Notes: generated by a model from the letters alone, not told the origin. 64,000 bases of DNA from Gammaproteobacteria bacterium (GCA_018823025.1 JAHJJI010000071.1:33141-97140); one strand, 5' to 3'; shown: positions 43,398 to 53,316, counted from the first letter of the stretch. Translations and numbers: made by a program.

Positions 43398-43796
43398 CTA
43401 ACGTAGCTTGTCGTGCTCGTTGACCCGTGTCCATTCGCCATCGATTACGTCGTCGTTGGCCGCATTTGGCATGTTTACCTTGGGGTGGGGCAGGAGTAGC
43501 AGGATCAGGGCCAGAAAATCGCTGATAATGCCGGGGAAAATCAGCAGGAGTCCTGCCAGCACGGTGCGGAAGCCGATCAATAGAGAGAGGCTGGGGGAAT
43601 GGCCTGACTGCAGGGCGGCGAACAGGCGCAACGGTAGCATGGCGCCGGCCTCTCGTACCAGCCAGCCGCCGACTATCGCGCTCGACAGTAGCCAGGGCAG
43701 CAGCCACCAGCCGACAGATCCAGATAGTTTGACCAGGACATAAATCTCCAAGGCCGGGAAACCGAGTAGAATGAGCGGAATTAGCAAGGTACGCAT
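43398..43796 (-). CDS. fxsA: FxsA-family membrane protein
   Basis: The protein has 132 aa from the ATG at 43796. It has three to four membrane helices: LLIPLILLGFPALEIYVLVK, WWLLPWLLSSAIVGGWLV and LIGFRTVLAGLLLIFPGIIS. The FxsA order, with PALEIYVLVKLSGSVGWW, REAGAMLPLR and PGIISDFLALILLLP, is clear. In E. coli FxsA reduces exclusion of phage T7 by the F plasmid; the normal role is unknown. It starts 14 nt from cutA in the opposite direction. Confidence 0.92.
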   Translation of the reverse strand: MRTLLIPLILLGFPALEIYVLVKLSGSVGWWLLPWLLSSAIVGGWLVREAGAMLPLRLFAALQSGHSPSLSLLIGFRTVLAGLLLIFPGIISDFLALILLLLPHPKVNMPNAANDDVIDGEWTRVNEHDKLR

Positions 43797-43810
43797 GTAT
43801 GGGGCCTCAA

Positions 43811-44137
43811 ATGGAAGCAATATTGGTGATCACCAACTTGCCGGACCGGGAAGCCGCACAGCGGCTGGCTGGAAGGCTGGTGGAGGAACGGCTTGCGGCT
43901 TGCGTCAACATTCTCGCGTCATGCGAGTCGGTCTATCGCTGGCAAGGCCAAATCGAATCCGCGCAGGAGATCACACTGTTGATTAAAACACTGAGGGCGC
44001 ATTACGGCAAGGTTGAAAAAACCATACGTCAGTGTCACCCTTACGAACTTCCCGAAATTATCGCAGTCCCAATTACCGCCGGCTTGCCTGCTTATTTCGA
44101 GTGGCTGGCGGCTGAAACGATTAACTCCGAAGAATAA
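43811..44137 (+). CDS. cutA: CutA1 divalent-ion tolerance protein
   Basis: The protein has 108 aa from the ATG at 43811 (GGGGC five bases ahead); the ATG at 43799 gives 112 aa. The family sequence is clear: VITNLPDREAAQRLAGRLVE, ERLAACVNILASCESVYRWQ and HPYELPEIIAVPITAG. CutA1 is a trimeric copper-binding protein tied to metal tolerance and DsbD in E. coli, where cutA2 is dsbD. The dsbD gene begins 8 nt after this one, as in E. coli. Confidence 0.94.
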   Translation: MEAILVITNLPDREAAQRLAGRLVEERLAACVNILASCESVYRWQGQIESAQEITLLIKTLRAHYGKVEKTIRQCHPYELPEIIAVPITAGLPAYFEWLAAETINSEE

Positions 44138-44145
44138 GGTTGAGT

Positions 44146-46368
44146 ATGCATTATTTGATAGCATTTTTTCTGTTGTGTTCTTCAGTGGTGAGTGCCGGCG
44201 AGGGCGATCTGCTCGAACCCGAACAGGCATTCAAGCTTTCCGCCCGTGCTCTGGATGGTCAGACCCTCGAAGTGCGCTACCAGATCGCCGATGGGTATTA
44301 CCTGTACAAGGAAAAGCTCAAATTCCAGGCGGAGCCCTCGGATGTCATCCTCGGAACGCCGCTGCTGCCCGCAGGAAAGGTCAAGCAGGACGAGTATTTT
44401 GGCAAAGTTGAAACCTATCGCCATGATCTGGTGATTCGCCTGCCCTATACTCGCGGCTCAGCATCACGCATCACCCTGAAGGCGGTATCGCAGGGGTGTG
44501 CAGATGTGGGGGTGTGTTATCCACCGCAAACCCAGACGGTAAAAATCGATCTTCCCGATGTTCAGGGGAATGTGGAAAAGAAGCCTTTTTCATTCAAGAT
44601 GCTGGGCGGTGGTCAGGATGAGTTTTTGCCGGTGGATCAGGCGTTCAAGCTGGCCGTCAAGGCTATCGACAAGGACTCTCTGCAGGCCAGTTTCACGATC
44701 GCCGATAACTATTATTTGTATCGCGACAAGATCAAGTTCTCCCTGAAGGGTGGGGGCGCCAGTATCGACGGGGTGACCTTGCCCAGGGGCGAGATCAAGT
44801 CTGACCCCAATTTTGGTGATACCGAGGTGTACCATCAATCGTTCCAAGCGACTATCAAGCTGAAGCACGAAGGCGGCGGCGACCCGGCGGTCAGTCTGGT
44901 CGCCACCTACCAGGGGTGCAGCGAAAAAGGGATTTGCTATCCGCCAGTGCAGAAGGTGATTGCACTGACTATGCCAACGGCTGCCGCTGCGTCGGCTGAG
45001 GCTGCGCAGCAGTCCGCTACAGTCGCGGGTGCTGAAACGAGCGCAACCTCCAAACCGGTGGAGGCGCAGGGTAATGAGTCTTCTCGTATCGGAGCCTTGT
45101 TCAAGGGCGGCAGCTTCTGGCTGATCATGGCGAGCTTCTTTGGTTTCGGTCTGTTGCTGGCGCTTACTCCTTGCGTGTTTCCCATGATCCCGATTCTTTC
45201 CGGCATCATTGTCGGGCAAGGGCATGCGCTGACAAAATCCCGTGCTTTGGGTCTGTCGGTGGCCTATGTGCTTGGCATGGCACTCACCTATGCGGCTGTC
45301 GGCGTGGCTGCGGGCATGTCCGGTACCCTGCTCTCATCCGCCCTGCAGAATCCCTGGGTACTGGGAGGTTTTGCCATGATCTTCGTGGTGCTGGCCTTCT
45401 CGATGTTCGGTTTTTACGAGTTGCAGATGCCCGGTTTCATCCAGAATCGCTTCAATGATGCCAGCAACCGCGTCAAGGGTGGCAGTACGGCCGGGGTTTT
45501 CGTCATGGGGGCGCTCTCGGCGGTGATCGTGGGCCCCTGCGTTGCGGCTCCGCTGGCTGGTGCATTGTTGTATATCGGCCAGACTGGCGATGTGGTGCTG
45601 GGCGGTTCTGCGCTATTCTTCCTGGCGTTGGGCATGGGCGCTCCTCTCTTGCTGGTGGGGGTTTCCGCCGGCGCATTGTTGCCTAAAGCCGGTGCCTGGA
45701 TGGAGGCGGTGAAGAGTTTCTTCGGCGTGCTGCTACTGGGCATGGCGATCTGGCTGATTTCACCGGTGATCTCCTCGGCCGTTCACATGCTGTTGTGGGC
45801 GGGCTTGCTGATTGTTTCCGCCATTTATTTGCGCGCCATCGACCCTTTGCCTCATCCGGCCAGTGGTTTTGCCAAGTTCTGGAAAGGGGTGGGGGTCGTC
45901 GCGCTGATTGTCGGCGTGGCATTGCTGATCGGCGTTCTTTCCGGCAATCGCGACATGTTGCAGCCTTTATCAGGGCTGCGTACCGAAGCGAAAGCCGCGG
46001 GCGTGGAGTCTCTCAAGTTCGAGCGGGTGAAGAGTGTGGCGGAACTGGAAAGCCGTTTGAATCAGGCCAATGGTAAAATCGTGATGCTGGATTTCTACGC
46101 CGACTGGTGTGTTTCCTGCAAGGAGCTCGAGCGCTTCACCTTCGGCGATGCCAAAGTGCAGGCCAAGCTGCGCGATGCAGTGCTGCTGCAGGTCGATGTC
46201 ACGGCCAACAACGAGGAAGACAAGGCGTTGCTCAAGAAATTTGGATTGTTCGGGCCTCCCGGCATCATTTTCTTCGACAAAAGCGGCAAGGAGTTGGGCG
46301 ACGCGCGCGTGATCGGCTATGAACCGCCCGAGAAGTTTATCGTTATACTGGATGCTATAATCCGCTAG
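44146..46368 (+). CDS. dsbD: Thiol:disulfide interchange protein DsbD with duplicated N-terminal domain
   Basis: The protein has 740 aa from the ATG at 44146; E. coli DsbD has about 565. It has a signal peptide (about 1-16), then two nDsbD-like domains in tandem. Domain 1 has PEQAFKLSARALDGQTLEVR and QGCADVGVCYPPQTQ. Domain 2 has VDQAFKLAVKAIDKDSLQAS and QGCSEKGICYPPVQK. Both keep the C-x5-C pair and YYLYK/YYLYR. Eight membrane helices follow with TPCVFPMIP and GPCVAAPLAGA, then a thioredoxin domain with FYADWCVSCKELE. It brings electrons from cytoplasmic thioredoxin to periplasmic partners. It is 21 nt from a TlpA-like gene. Confidence 0.95.
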   Translation: MHYLIAFFLLCSSVVSAGEGDLLEPEQAFKLSARALDGQTLEVRYQIADGYYLYKEKLKFQAEPSDVILGTPLLPAGKVKQDEYFGKVETYRHDLVIRLPYTRGSASRITLKAVSQGCADVGVCYPPQTQTVKIDLPDVQGNVEKKPFSFKMLGGGQDEFLPVDQAFKLAVKAIDKDSLQASFTIADNYYLYRDKIKFSLKGGGASIDGVTLPRGEIKSDPNFGDTEVYHQSFQATIKLKHEGGGDPAVSLVATYQGCSEKGICYPPVQKVIALTMPTAAAASAEAAQQSATVAGAETSATSKPVEAQGNESSRIGALFKGGSFWLIMASFFGFGLLLALTPCVFPMIPILSGIIVGQGHALTKSRALGLSVAYVLGMALTYAAVGVAAGMSGTLLSSALQNPWVLGGFAMIFVVLAFSMFGFYELQMPGFIQNRFNDASNRVKGGSTAGVFVMGALSAVIVGPCVAAPLAGALLYIGQTGDVVLGGSALFFLALGMGAPLLLVGVSAGALLPKAGAWMEAVKSFFGVLLLGMAIWLISPVISSAVHMLLWAGLLIVSAIYLRAIDPLPHPASGFAKFWKGVGVVALIVGVALLIGVLSGNRDMLQPLSGLRTEAKAAGVESLKFERVKSVAELESRLNQANGKIVMLDFYADWCVSCKELERFTFGDAKVQAKLRDAVLLQVDVTANNEEDKALLKKFGLFGPPGIIFFDKSGKELGDARVIGYEPPEKFIVILDAIIR

Positions 46369-46389
46369 CTCAATTTCCCAAGACCTTTC

Positions 46390-46932
46390 ATGCCCAAAGC
46401 CAAATTATTACTGATTGCCGCAGGGGCTGCTGTCGCCTTGGCGGCAGTCTATTTCGCCGTTCCGAAACAGCCAAAACAGGTTGCTACCCAGGCCGCCGCT
46501 TCCCAGGAGATTTCTGCCGAGCCGGTGTTTGCTGCCAGCTTCAAGGATCTCGATGACAAGCTCCAACCCCTCGAGCAGTGGCGCGGCAAGGTGGTGGTGC
46601 TGAATTTCTGGGCGCCCTGGTGCCCGCCTTGTCGTGAGGAAATGCCGGATTTCATCAAGCTGCAGGATAAATATCACGAACGCGGCCTGGTGTTCATCGG
46701 TGTAGCACTGGATGAAAAGATCAAGGTGCAGGCCTTTGCCGACGAGATAGGCGTTAATTACCCGATCTTGCTGGGAGAAATGGAAGCCGTGGATCTGGCG
46801 AAGAAAATCGGCAATCGTTTGGGAGGATTGCCGTTTACCGTGGTTATTGATCGTAACGGTAAAATAATTGCCAGCGAAGTGGGTGGGTTAACCATGGCCA
46901 AGTTGGAAAAAATCGTATTACCCCTGTTGTAG
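46390..46932 (+). CDS. TlpA/ResA-like periplasmic thioredoxin
   Basis: The protein has 180 aa. A signal anchor (LLLIAAGAAVALAAVYFAV) holds it in the periplasm. The TlpA fold has LDDKLQPLEQWRGKVVVLNF, the active site FWAPWCPPCREEMPDFI, VFIGVALDEKIKVQAFADE and the cis-Pro loop GGLPFTVVIDRNG. It receives electrons from DsbD, encoded just upstream, and could reduce cytochrome c apoprotein Cys. The gene is followed by a 160-nt gap with a weak stem-loop near 46970. Confidence 0.92.
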   Translation: MPKAKLLLIAAGAAVALAAVYFAVPKQPKQVATQAAASQEISAEPVFAASFKDLDDKLQPLEQWRGKVVVLNFWAPWCPPCREEMPDFIKLQDKYHERGLVFIGVALDEKIKVQAFADEIGVNYPILLGEMEAVDLAKKIGNRLGGLPFTVVIDRNGKIIASEVGGLTMAKLEKIVLPLL

Positions 46933-47100
46933 GATAAAAGATGTAGATATTGTCTGGCATTAATCAAGATCAGGTAGGTTCACCCGCAAGGCTGGAAGCC
47001 TGCCTGGTTAACAACTTCGGGGAAAAGCTGGACAAGTTCACCTATTTTGCGGCAAAATTGCCATTATGAAAACGGAAAATCAGGGAAAGGGTGGTGTCAG

Positions 47101-47550
47101 GTGAAAGCCACCAATACCAGAATTCTCGTCCTTCATGGACCCAATCTGAATTTGCTGGGTATGCGTGAACCAGGCCACTATGGGCTCGCTACTCTGGCGC
47201 AGATCAATGATCGTCTGCAGCAGATGGCACAGGATGCCGGCGCGATGCTGGAAGACTTTCAGAGCAACAGCGAAACCGAACTGATTAACCGGGTGCAGCA
47301 GGCAAAAGCCGATGCAGTGGATTTCATCATCATTAATCCCGCAGCCTATACTCATACCAGTGTTGCATTGCGCGATGCACTCGCGGCTGTAGCCATCCCC
47401 TTTATTGAAGTGCATCTTTCCAACGTGTTTGCGCGTGAGGCATTCCGCCATCATTCATATTTTTCCGATCTGGCTGTTGGCGTTATCAGCGGCCTGGGTG
47501 CGAAAGGTTATGAACTGGCGTTGGAGTTCGCGCTGCAACATCAAGCTTAA
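47101..47550 (+). CDS. aroQ: Type II 3-dehydroquinate dehydratase
   Basis: The protein has 149 aa from the GTG at 47101, preceded by GGAAAGGGTGG; TTG at 47047 would add a non-family tail. It dehydrates 3-dehydroquinate in the shikimate pathway as a dodecamer. Family motifs are [20 protein letters not shown], with the catalytic Tyr, [33 protein letters not shown] and [20 protein letters not shown] with the catalytic His. It lies 9 nt before accB. aroQ-accB-accC order is common in proteobacteria. Confidence 0.96.
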   Translation: MKATNTRILVLHGPNLNLLGMREPGHYGLATLAQINDRLQQMAQDAGAMLEDFQSNSETELINRVQQAKADAVDFIIINPAAYTHTSVALRDALAAVAIPFIEVHLSNVFAREAFRHHSYFSDLAVGVISGLGAKGYELALEFALQHQA

Positions 47551-47559
47551 GGACTAAAT

Positions 47560-48012
47560 ATGGATTTGCGAAAAGTTAAGAAATTGATCGATCTGGTCAG
47601 TGAATCCGGGATTGCTGAACTGGAAATTACCGAAGGCGAAGAAACCGTGCGCATTAGCCGCTATGGCCAGAACCCGCCGCAGCAGATGATGTATTCCCAG
47701 CATCAGATGCCTTCCTTCATGCCTGCTGCGGCTCCTGCCGCCATCGATGCTGCGCCCGCTGTTGCTGCTCAGCCCGACGGACATCCCGTCAAGTCGCCGA
47801 TGGTAGGCACGTTTTATCGTGCTGCCTCGCCCGGCTCGAAGGATTTTGTCGAGGTGGGTCAATCCGTGAACGCGGGCGATACCCTCTGCATTATTGAAGC
47901 GATGAAGCTGCTCAACGAAATCGAAGCGGACCAGAGTGGCGTTATCAAGGCGATTCTGGTCGAGAATGGCCAGCCCGTCGAATATGGCGAGCCTCTGTTT
48001 ATTATTGGTTAA
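47560..48012 (+). CDS. accB: Acetyl-CoA carboxylase biotin carboxyl carrier protein
   Basis: The protein has 150 aa. The N-terminal part is [21 protein letters not shown] Pro/Ala linker ([20 protein letters not shown]) joins it to the biotinyl domain with [19 protein letters not shown] and the biotinylated Lys in [12 protein letters not shown]. It carries CO2 from biotin carboxylase to acetyl-CoA in fatty-acid synthesis. An intergenic repeat separates it from accC, an unusual interruption of this operon. Confidence 0.97.
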   Translation: MDLRKVKKLIDLVSESGIAELEITEGEETVRISRYGQNPPQQMMYSQHQMPSFMPAAAPAAIDAAPAVAAQPDGHPVKSPMVGTFYRAASPGSKDFVEVGQSVNAGDTLCIIEAMKLLNEIEADQSGVIKAILVENGQPVEYGEPLFIIG

Positions 48013-48018
48013 ATTTTT

Positions 48019-48083
48019 ACCGCAGAGACGCAGAGACGCAGAGGGAATGCGGTGTTTTCTCCGCACTTCTGTACCTCTGCGGT
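48019..48083. repeat. Palindromic intergenic repeat, CCGCAGAG type, inside accBC
   Basis: ACCGCAGAG at 48019-48027 pairs with CTCTGCGGT at 48075-48083. The left arm also holds three copies of GCAGAGACG-like units. It ends 18 nt before the accC ATG. Confidence 0.7.
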
Positions 48084-48101
48084 TAGCTAAAGGTTTCCTC
48101 A

Positions 48102-49460
48102 ATGTTTGAAAAAATTCTAATTGCCAACCGTGGCGAAATCGCCCTGCGCATCCAGCGTGCCTGCCGCGAAATGGGCATCAAAACCGTGGCGGTCCATTCC
48201 GAGGCCGACGCCGATGCCAAGTATGTGAAACTTGCCGATGAGTCGGTGTGTATCGGCCCGGCCCCGTCCACCCTGAGCTATCTGCATGTTCCCTCGATCA
48301 TCAGTGCGGCAGAGGTGACCGATGCCGAGGCGATTCATCCGGGCTATGGATTCCTTTCTGAAAATGCCGATTTCGCTGAGCGGGTGGAGCAAAGCGGTTA
48401 CGTTTTCATCGGCCCGCGCCCGGAAACGATCCGCCTGATGGGCGACAAGGTCAGTGCCAAGGATGCGATGAAAGCTTCCGGCGTACCCTGCGTGCCCGGT
48501 TCGGAGGGCGCACTGTCGGACGATTCGGACGAGATTTTCCGTGCCGCCAAGGATGTCGGTTATCCGGTGATCATCAAGGCGGCCGGCGGCGGCGGCGGAC
48601 GCGGCATGCGCGTGGTGCATACCGAAGCGGCGCTGCTGAATGCGGTCAGCATGACCAAAAACGAAGCGCAGACAGCATTCGGTAATCCCGTAGTGTACAT
48701 GGAGAAGTTTCTCGAAAATCCGCGTCACATCGAGATCCAGGTGCTTGCCGACGAGCATGGCAATGCGGCGTTTCTGGGCGAGCGCGACTGCTCGATGCAG
48801 CGTCGCCATCAGAAGATTATCGAGGAAGCCCCGGCGCCAGGTCTTGATCCCAAACTGCGCGACAAAATTGGTGAGCGTTGCGCGGAAGCCTGCCGCAAGA
48901 TCGGTTATCGCGGGGCGGGCACCTTTGAGTTTCTGTACGAGAATGGCGAGTTTTTCTTCATTGAAATGAATACTCGTATTCAGGTTGAGCATCCGGTGAC
49001 GGAAATGATCACCGGCATCGACATCGTGCAGGAGCAGATCCGTATTGCCGCCGGCCTGAAGTTGAGTTTCAAGCAGAAAGATGTCCAACTCAAAGGACAT
49101 TCGATCGAGTGCCGCATCAATGCCGAGGATCCCTACACCTTCGTGCCTTCGCCCGGACGCATCACGGTCTACCATGTGCCTGGCGGCCCCGGCATCCGGG
49201 TCGATTCGCATGTGTACCAGAATTATGTGGTGCCGCAATACTACGACTCCATGGTCGGCAAGCTGATCGCCTACGGTGCTACTCGTGAGCAGGCCATCGC
49301 CCGGATGAAGACCGCGCTTTCTGAAATGGTCATCGAGGGCATCAAGACCAACATCCCGCTGCATCAGGACCTGATGCGCGACGCCGCCTTCGTCCAGGGA
49401 GGTACCAGTATTCATTATCTGGAGCACAAACTGGCCGCCGCGAAAGTGAAGCCTCAGTGA
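48102..49460 (+). CDS. accC: Acetyl-CoA carboxylase biotin carboxylase subunit
   Basis: The protein has 452 aa, a normal length. It carboxylates biotin on AccB with ATP and bicarbonate. It has the N-terminal [20 protein letters not shown], the ATP-grasp glycine loop [14 protein letters not shown], the [20 protein letters not shown] region, the catalytic [20 protein letters not shown] and [18 protein letters not shown]. All active residues are present. It is transcribed with accB across the repeat. prmA follows 57 nt later. Confidence 0.98.
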   Translation: MFEKILIANRGEIALRIQRACREMGIKTVAVHSEADADAKYVKLADESVCIGPAPSTLSYLHVPSIISAAEVTDAEAIHPGYGFLSENADFAERVEQSGYVFIGPRPETIRLMGDKVSAKDAMKASGVPCVPGSEGALSDDSDEIFRAAKDVGYPVIIKAAGGGGGRGMRVVHTEAALLNAVSMTKNEAQTAFGNPVVYMEKFLENPRHIEIQVLADEHGNAAFLGERDCSMQRRHQKIIEEAPAPGLDPKLRDKIGERCAEACRKIGYRGAGTFEFLYENGEFFFIEMNTRIQVEHPVTEMITGIDIVQEQIRIAAGLKLSFKQKDVQLKGHSIECRINAEDPYTFVPSPGRITVYHVPGGPGIRVDSHVYQNYVVPQYYDSMVGKLIAYGATREQAIARMKTALSEMVIEGIKTNIPLHQDLMRDAAFVQGGTSIHYLEHKLAAAKVKPQ

Positions 49461-49517
49461 TGACCATCAAGCTTTGTCGTAACTAAATAAAGAGCAATAC
49501 TACTTCAAGGAATATGC

Positions 49518-50408
49518 ATGGCTTGGCTGTCGCTTAAAATCGAGGCGGATGAACAAACCGCCGGCGTACTGAGCGATGCCCTGCTCGAACTGGGTGCGCT
49601 GGCGGCGGACATCGAGGACGCCAATGCGGAAACCGACCGGGAGCAGCCGATCTTCGGCGAGCCGGGCGAGCCGGTCGACAGCCTGTGGCAAAACAGCATC
49701 GTCAGCGGATTGTTCGCAGAGGATGCTGACATACCAGCTATCCTTGCTGCCGCAACCGAAGCCGCGCACCTGACTGGCGCTCCGCGTTACCGTGTGGATG
49801 TTGTCGCCGAGCAGGACTGGGTCAGGCTGACCCAGTCCCAGTTCGACCCGATCCAGATTTCACCACGGTTGTGGATCATCCCCACCTGGCATACCGCTCC
49901 CGACCCCACTGCGATTAATCTCACCCTTGACCCCGGCCTGGCCTTCGGCACCGGCAGCCACCCGACTACCCACCTTTGCCTGCAATGGCTGGAGCGGAAT
50001 ATCCGCGGCGGCGAGTGCGTGCTGGATTACGGCTGCGGCTCGGGCATTCTGGCGATTGCGGCGCTGAAACTGGGCGCCGGGCGTGTGTTGGGCGTTGATA
50101 TCGATCTTCAGGCAGTGCTTGCGAGCAAGCAGAATGCCGAGCAGAATCAGGCGGCGGCCGAGTTCTATCTGCCGAATGAAGCCCCGAAAATCCAGGTCGA
50201 CGTAGTCGTCGCCAATATTCTCGCCAACCCGCTCAAGGTGCTGGCGCCGATGCTGGCCCAGGCGGTTCGCCCGGGTGGACAGATCGTGCTGTCGGGTGTG
50301 TTGGCTCCCCAGGCAGAAGAGACTCTGACTGTCTACCGGCAATGGTTCGATATCGACATTGCCGGTGAGGTTGAGGGCTGGGTATGCCTGGCTGGAGTAA
50401 AGAGGTAA
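49518..50408 (+). CDS. prmA: Ribosomal protein L11 methyltransferase
   Basis: The protein has 296 aa. It methylates ribosomal protein L11 using SAM. The N-terminal substrate-binding domain starts MAWLSLKIEADEQTAGVLSD. The methyltransferase domain has LDPGLAFGTGSHPTTHLCLQ, VLDYGCGSGILAIAALKLGA and VDVVVANILANPLKVLAPML, all typical of PrmA. It is next to accC, the common proteobacterial order, and lies 4 nt ahead of the zinc-ribbon gene. Confidence 0.96.
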   Translation: MAWLSLKIEADEQTAGVLSDALLELGALAADIEDANAETDREQPIFGEPGEPVDSLWQNSIVSGLFAEDADIPAILAAATEAAHLTGAPRYRVDVVAEQDWVRLTQSQFDPIQISPRLWIIPTWHTAPDPTAINLTLDPGLAFGTGSHPTTHLCLQWLERNIRGGECVLDYGCGSGILAIAALKLGAGRVLGVDIDLQAVLASKQNAEQNQAAAEFYLPNEAPKIQVDVVVANILANPLKVLAPMLAQAVRPGGQIVLSGVLAPQAEETLTVYRQWFDIDIAGEVEGWVCLAGVKR

Positions 50409-50412
50409 TGCC

Positions 50413-51510
50413 ATGGTGATGGTCACCACCTGTCCAGCCTGTCATACCCGTTTCAAGGTAACTTCGGAACAGATGGAAGCGCATGGCGGTGACGTGCGCT
50501 GCGGGCGCTGTGCCAAGGTATTCAATGCTCATGTTTGTTTGGAACATGAACTGGTGGAACTTCAGCATGAAGGGCAGTCCAGGCTCCAGTTCGAAGAATC
50601 CGGTGATCAGGCCGTGTTGCCTGAAGAAGCGGCGAAGCAGCAGCCTGTAGAAGTAGAAGCAGAAGCAGAAGAGTCTCCGGTGATGGAGCTTGCAGGACCT
50701 TCGTTTGAAGAAGCCCCGGTTGAAGTTGAAGAAGCGCTCGCGCCACCGCTTGAAGCGGTGGATGAGTTGTTGCCCGAATCCCCTGCGGAAGTGGAGGGTT
50801 CCATTCCTGAATGGAACGAGGCAGCCTTGTATGAAATGTACGCGGCGGCAGGGTTTCAATTAAAGGAATCCGCTGTTCCGGCTCCCGGGGAATTTGTCAC
50901 AGCAGAACCCGACACCGTTGAGCCGGTCACGCTGGCGCCGCAGATTGTTCCAGAGCCTGTCCCCGAGTCTGTTCCCGAGCAGCCTGTTGCGCAGGACACT
51001 ATTGTCGAACTTGAGGAAGAGCCGAAAAAACGTCGATTTTTCTGGCTGTGGTTGATTGGCATCCTCCTGCTCTTGGCGAGTATAGGTGTTCAGGGGGTAT
51101 ACTTTTTTCGCTCCGATCTGGCTGCTCACTACCCTGAATTCAAGCCGTTGCTGCAGCAGTTCTGCGGCGTACTGAAGTGCAGCATCCGTCTGCCCGCCAA
51201 CCCGGATTTACTCAGCATCGAGACTTCCAACCTCGAAGCTGATCCGCAGCAGGCCAACCTGGTAGCGCTCAACGCTATTCTGCGCAATCGCGCCAAACTC
51301 GCCCAGGAATATCCACAATTCGAACTGACCCTGACCGATACCCAGGACCGGATGATCGCACGGCGAATCTTTACTCCCCGGGAATACGCGAAAAGTGCCG
51401 ACTTCAACCGCGGTATAGCGCCGAACGAGGAGGTGACGTTGAAACTGTATCTCGATCTGGGCGATCTGAAAGCAGCGGGTTATCGGGTTTTCCTGTTTTA
51501 TCCGCAATAA
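50413..51510 (+). CDS. Zinc-ribbon and DUF3426 membrane protein
   Basis: The protein has 365 aa; ATG 50419 is a second start. The N-terminal MJ0042-type zinc ribbon has TTCPACHTRFKV and DVRCGRCAKVFNA, two C-x2-C pairs. A long acidic, Pro/Val/Glu-rich linker (about 60-200) holds it on the cytoplasmic side. A single membrane helix follows (LWLIGILLLLASIGVQGVYF). The C-terminal DUF3426 domain (about 225-365) has FELTLTDTQDRMIARRIFTP and LKLYLDLGDLKAAGYRVFLF. Function unknown. It is conserved beside prmA in betaproteobacteria. Confidence 0.93.
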   Translation: MVMVTTCPACHTRFKVTSEQMEAHGGDVRCGRCAKVFNAHVCLEHELVELQHEGQSRLQFEESGDQAVLPEEAAKQQPVEVEAEAEESPVMELAGPSFEEAPVEVEEALAPPLEAVDELLPESPAEVEGSIPEWNEAALYEMYAAAGFQLKESAVPAPGEFVTAEPDTVEPVTLAPQIVPEPVPESVPEQPVAQDTIVELEEEPKKRRFFWLWLIGILLLLASIGVQGVYFFRSDLAAHYPEFKPLLQQFCGVLKCSIRLPANPDLLSIETSNLEADPQQANLVALNAILRNRAKLAQEYPQFELTLTDTQDRMIARRIFTPREYAKSADFNRGIAPNEEVTLKLYLDLGDLKAAGYRVFLFYPQ

Positions 51511-51589
51511 AACAGCTGTTACTCAATCCGTTGATTTTGTCGCCTTGTCACGGTAAGCGCGGATAAGGTATAGTTCACGCTGCCAAGAA

Positions 51590-51770
51590 CCCATGCGGGA
51601 GAGCGTGCGATTATTTTCGCACCACCGAAGGCGCAACCACCCGTAACCGCTCAGGTATCAGGAACCGCATGGAACACGGCAACTCTGGAGAGAGGCGGCT
51701 AGACCGTCCACCGAAGGGGCACGCGATGATCTCGATCATCGTAATCTCTCAGGTACGCAGGACAGAGGGG
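51590..51770 (+). promoter_or_regulatory. Tandem glycine riboswitch
   Basis: Two glycine aptamers lie head to tail. Aptamer 1 (about 51590-51671) has GGGAGAG, CACCGAAGGCGCAA, CTCAGGTATCAGGAACCG and the closing CATG. Aptamer 2 (about 51683-51767) has CTCTGGAGAG, CACCGAAGGGGCA, CTCAGGTACGCAGGACAGAG. These match the conserved core of the gcvT RNA (GGAGAG, CACCGAAGG-x-GCAA, CTCAGGTA-x3-GGAC). The linker is about 11 nt. Glycine binding should turn on the gcv genes. The terminator follows directly. Confidence 0.93.
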
Positions 51771-51802
51771 TGAAGCCGGCTATCCGGCTTCACCCCTTTT
51801 TT
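51767..51802 (+). terminator. Rho-independent terminator of the glycine riboswitch
   Basis: GGGGTGAAGCCGG at 51767-51779 pairs exactly with CCGGCTTCACCCC at 51784-51796, followed by six T. The first G bases overlap the end of aptamer 2, so aptamer folding and terminator formation exclude each other, as needed for transcriptional control of gcvT 29 nt later. Confidence 0.92.
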
Positions 51803-51830
51803 CATTTCTGGTACGGGACTAACAAGAATA

Positions 51831-52916
51831 ATGCTGAAACAAACGCCACTTAATCAAACACACCGCGACATGGGTGCCCGCATGGTCGATTTCGGCGGCT
51901 GGGACATGCCGGTGAATTACGGTTCCCAGATCGAGGAACACCATCAGGTGCGCCGCGCTGCCGGGATGTTCGACGTCTGTCACATGCTGGTGGTGGACGT
52001 CACCGGCAGCGGCATCCGCGAATTCCTCCAAACGCTGCTCGCCAATAACGTCGACAAACTGAAGGAACCCGGCAAGGCGCTCTATTCCTGCATGTTGAAT
52101 CCGGCCGGCGGCGTGATCGACGACCTGATCGTGTATTTCATGCGTGAGGACTGGTTCCGTATCGTGGTCAACGCCGGCACGGCGGACAAGGATGTGGCAT
52201 GGATGGAGCAGGAACGCGCCGCCCATGCGCCTCAACTGACCATCCGGCCGCGCCGCGATTTGGCGATGATCGCGGTGCAAGGCCCGCAGGCACGGGAGAA
52301 GGTGTGGCAGGCGATCCCTGCTGCCCGCGCTGCGACCGAATCTCTCAAGCCATTTCAGGCTGCCGAATTCGACCAATATTTTATCGGGCGCACCGGCTAC
52401 ACTGGCGAGGACGGCTTCGAGATCATGCTGCCGGTGGCGGACGTAGCGGACTTGTGGAAAACGCTGAACACGCTAGGCGTCGCGCCGATCGGTCTGGGCG
52501 CACGCGACACGCTGCGTCTGGAAGCCGGGATGAACCTTTACGGCCAGGACATGGACGAGGACGTGAACCCGCTCGAAGCCGGACTGGCATGGACCGTGGA
52601 ACTGACCAGTCCGCGCGACTTCATTGGCAAGCCGGCGCTGTTGGCGAAGCCGGTGAAAATGCAGATGCTGGGACTGGTGTTGCTCGATAAGGGCGTGCTG
52701 CGCGGCCACCAGAAAGTGGCTACTCCTCACGGCGCGGGAGAGATCACCAGCGGCAGTTTTTCCCCTACCCTGAACCAGTCCATTGCCTTCGCCAGCTTGC
52801 CGCTCGGAGTGGCGGTTGGGGATGTGGTGCAGGTCGAAATTCGTGACAAATTACTGAACGCAAAAGTGGTGAAGCTGCCCTTTGCCCGCAATGGCAAAAG
52901 CCTGATAAACATTTAA
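51831..52916 (+). CDS. gcvT: Glycine cleavage system T protein (aminomethyltransferase)
   Basis: The protein has 361 aa. It moves the methylene group from the H-protein aminomethyl arm to tetrahydrofolate. Family motifs are [33 protein letters not shown], the folate-binding [32 protein letters not shown] and [20 protein letters not shown]. It is the first gene of the operon and is controlled by the riboswitch. gcvH starts 10 nt after it. Confidence 0.97.
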   Translation: MLKQTPLNQTHRDMGARMVDFGGWDMPVNYGSQIEEHHQVRRAAGMFDVCHMLVVDVTGSGIREFLQTLLANNVDKLKEPGKALYSCMLNPAGGVIDDLIVYFMREDWFRIVVNAGTADKDVAWMEQERAAHAPQLTIRPRRDLAMIAVQGPQAREKVWQAIPAARAATESLKPFQAAEFDQYFIGRTGYTGEDGFEIMLPVADVADLWKTLNTLGVAPIGLGARDTLRLEAGMNLYGQDMDEDVNPLEAGLAWTVELTSPRDFIGKPALLAKPVKMQMLGLVLLDKGVLRGHQKVATPHGAGEITSGSFSPTLNQSIAFASLPLGVAVGDVVQVEIRDKLLNAKVVKLPFARNGKSLINI

Positions 52917-52926
52917 GGAGAAACAC

Positions 52927-53316
52927 ATGAGTATTCCCGGCGATCTGAAATATACCAAATCCCACGAATGGACCCGGAGCGAGGCCGACGGCACGGTCAC
53001 GGTCGGCATCACCCACCATGCTCAGGAACTGCTGGGCGACATGGTGTACGTGGAAACCCCCGCTGTCGGCCGTCAGCTTGCCGCCGGCGAAGAGTGTGCC
53101 GTGGTGGAATCGGTCAAGGCGGCTTCAGATGTCTACGCCCCGGTAGCGGGCGAAGTCATTGCTGTCAACGCCGACGTGGTTGACGCGCCCGAAAAAATCA
53201 ACCAAGACGCCTACGCAGCCTGGATGTTCAAGATCAAGCCGAGCAATCCTGACGACCTGAGCGGTCTGCTCGCTGCATCCGCATATCAGGCGCTGGTGGA
53301 GAGCGAAGCACACTGA
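52927..53316 (+). CDS. gcvH: Glycine cleavage system H protein
   Basis: The protein has 129 aa. It carries the lipoyl arm that shuttles between P, T and L proteins. Motifs are [38 protein letters not shown], the lipoyl Lys in [20 protein letters not shown] and [18 protein letters not shown]. The ribosome site is AAGGAG. A palindromic repeat separates it from gcvPA. Confidence 0.97.
   Translation: MSIPGDLKYTKSHEWTRSEADGTVTVGITHHAQELLGDMVYVETPAVGRQLAAGEECAVVESVKAASDVYAPVAGEVIAVNADVVDAPEKINQDAYAAWMFKIKPSNPDDLSGLLAASAYQALVESEAH

Noticed and set aside
48117..49427. Minus-strand frame of 436 codons opposite accC
   Set aside because: It is the mirror of a highly conserved biotin carboxylase with GC-rich third positions, which keeps the antisense frame open by composition alone.
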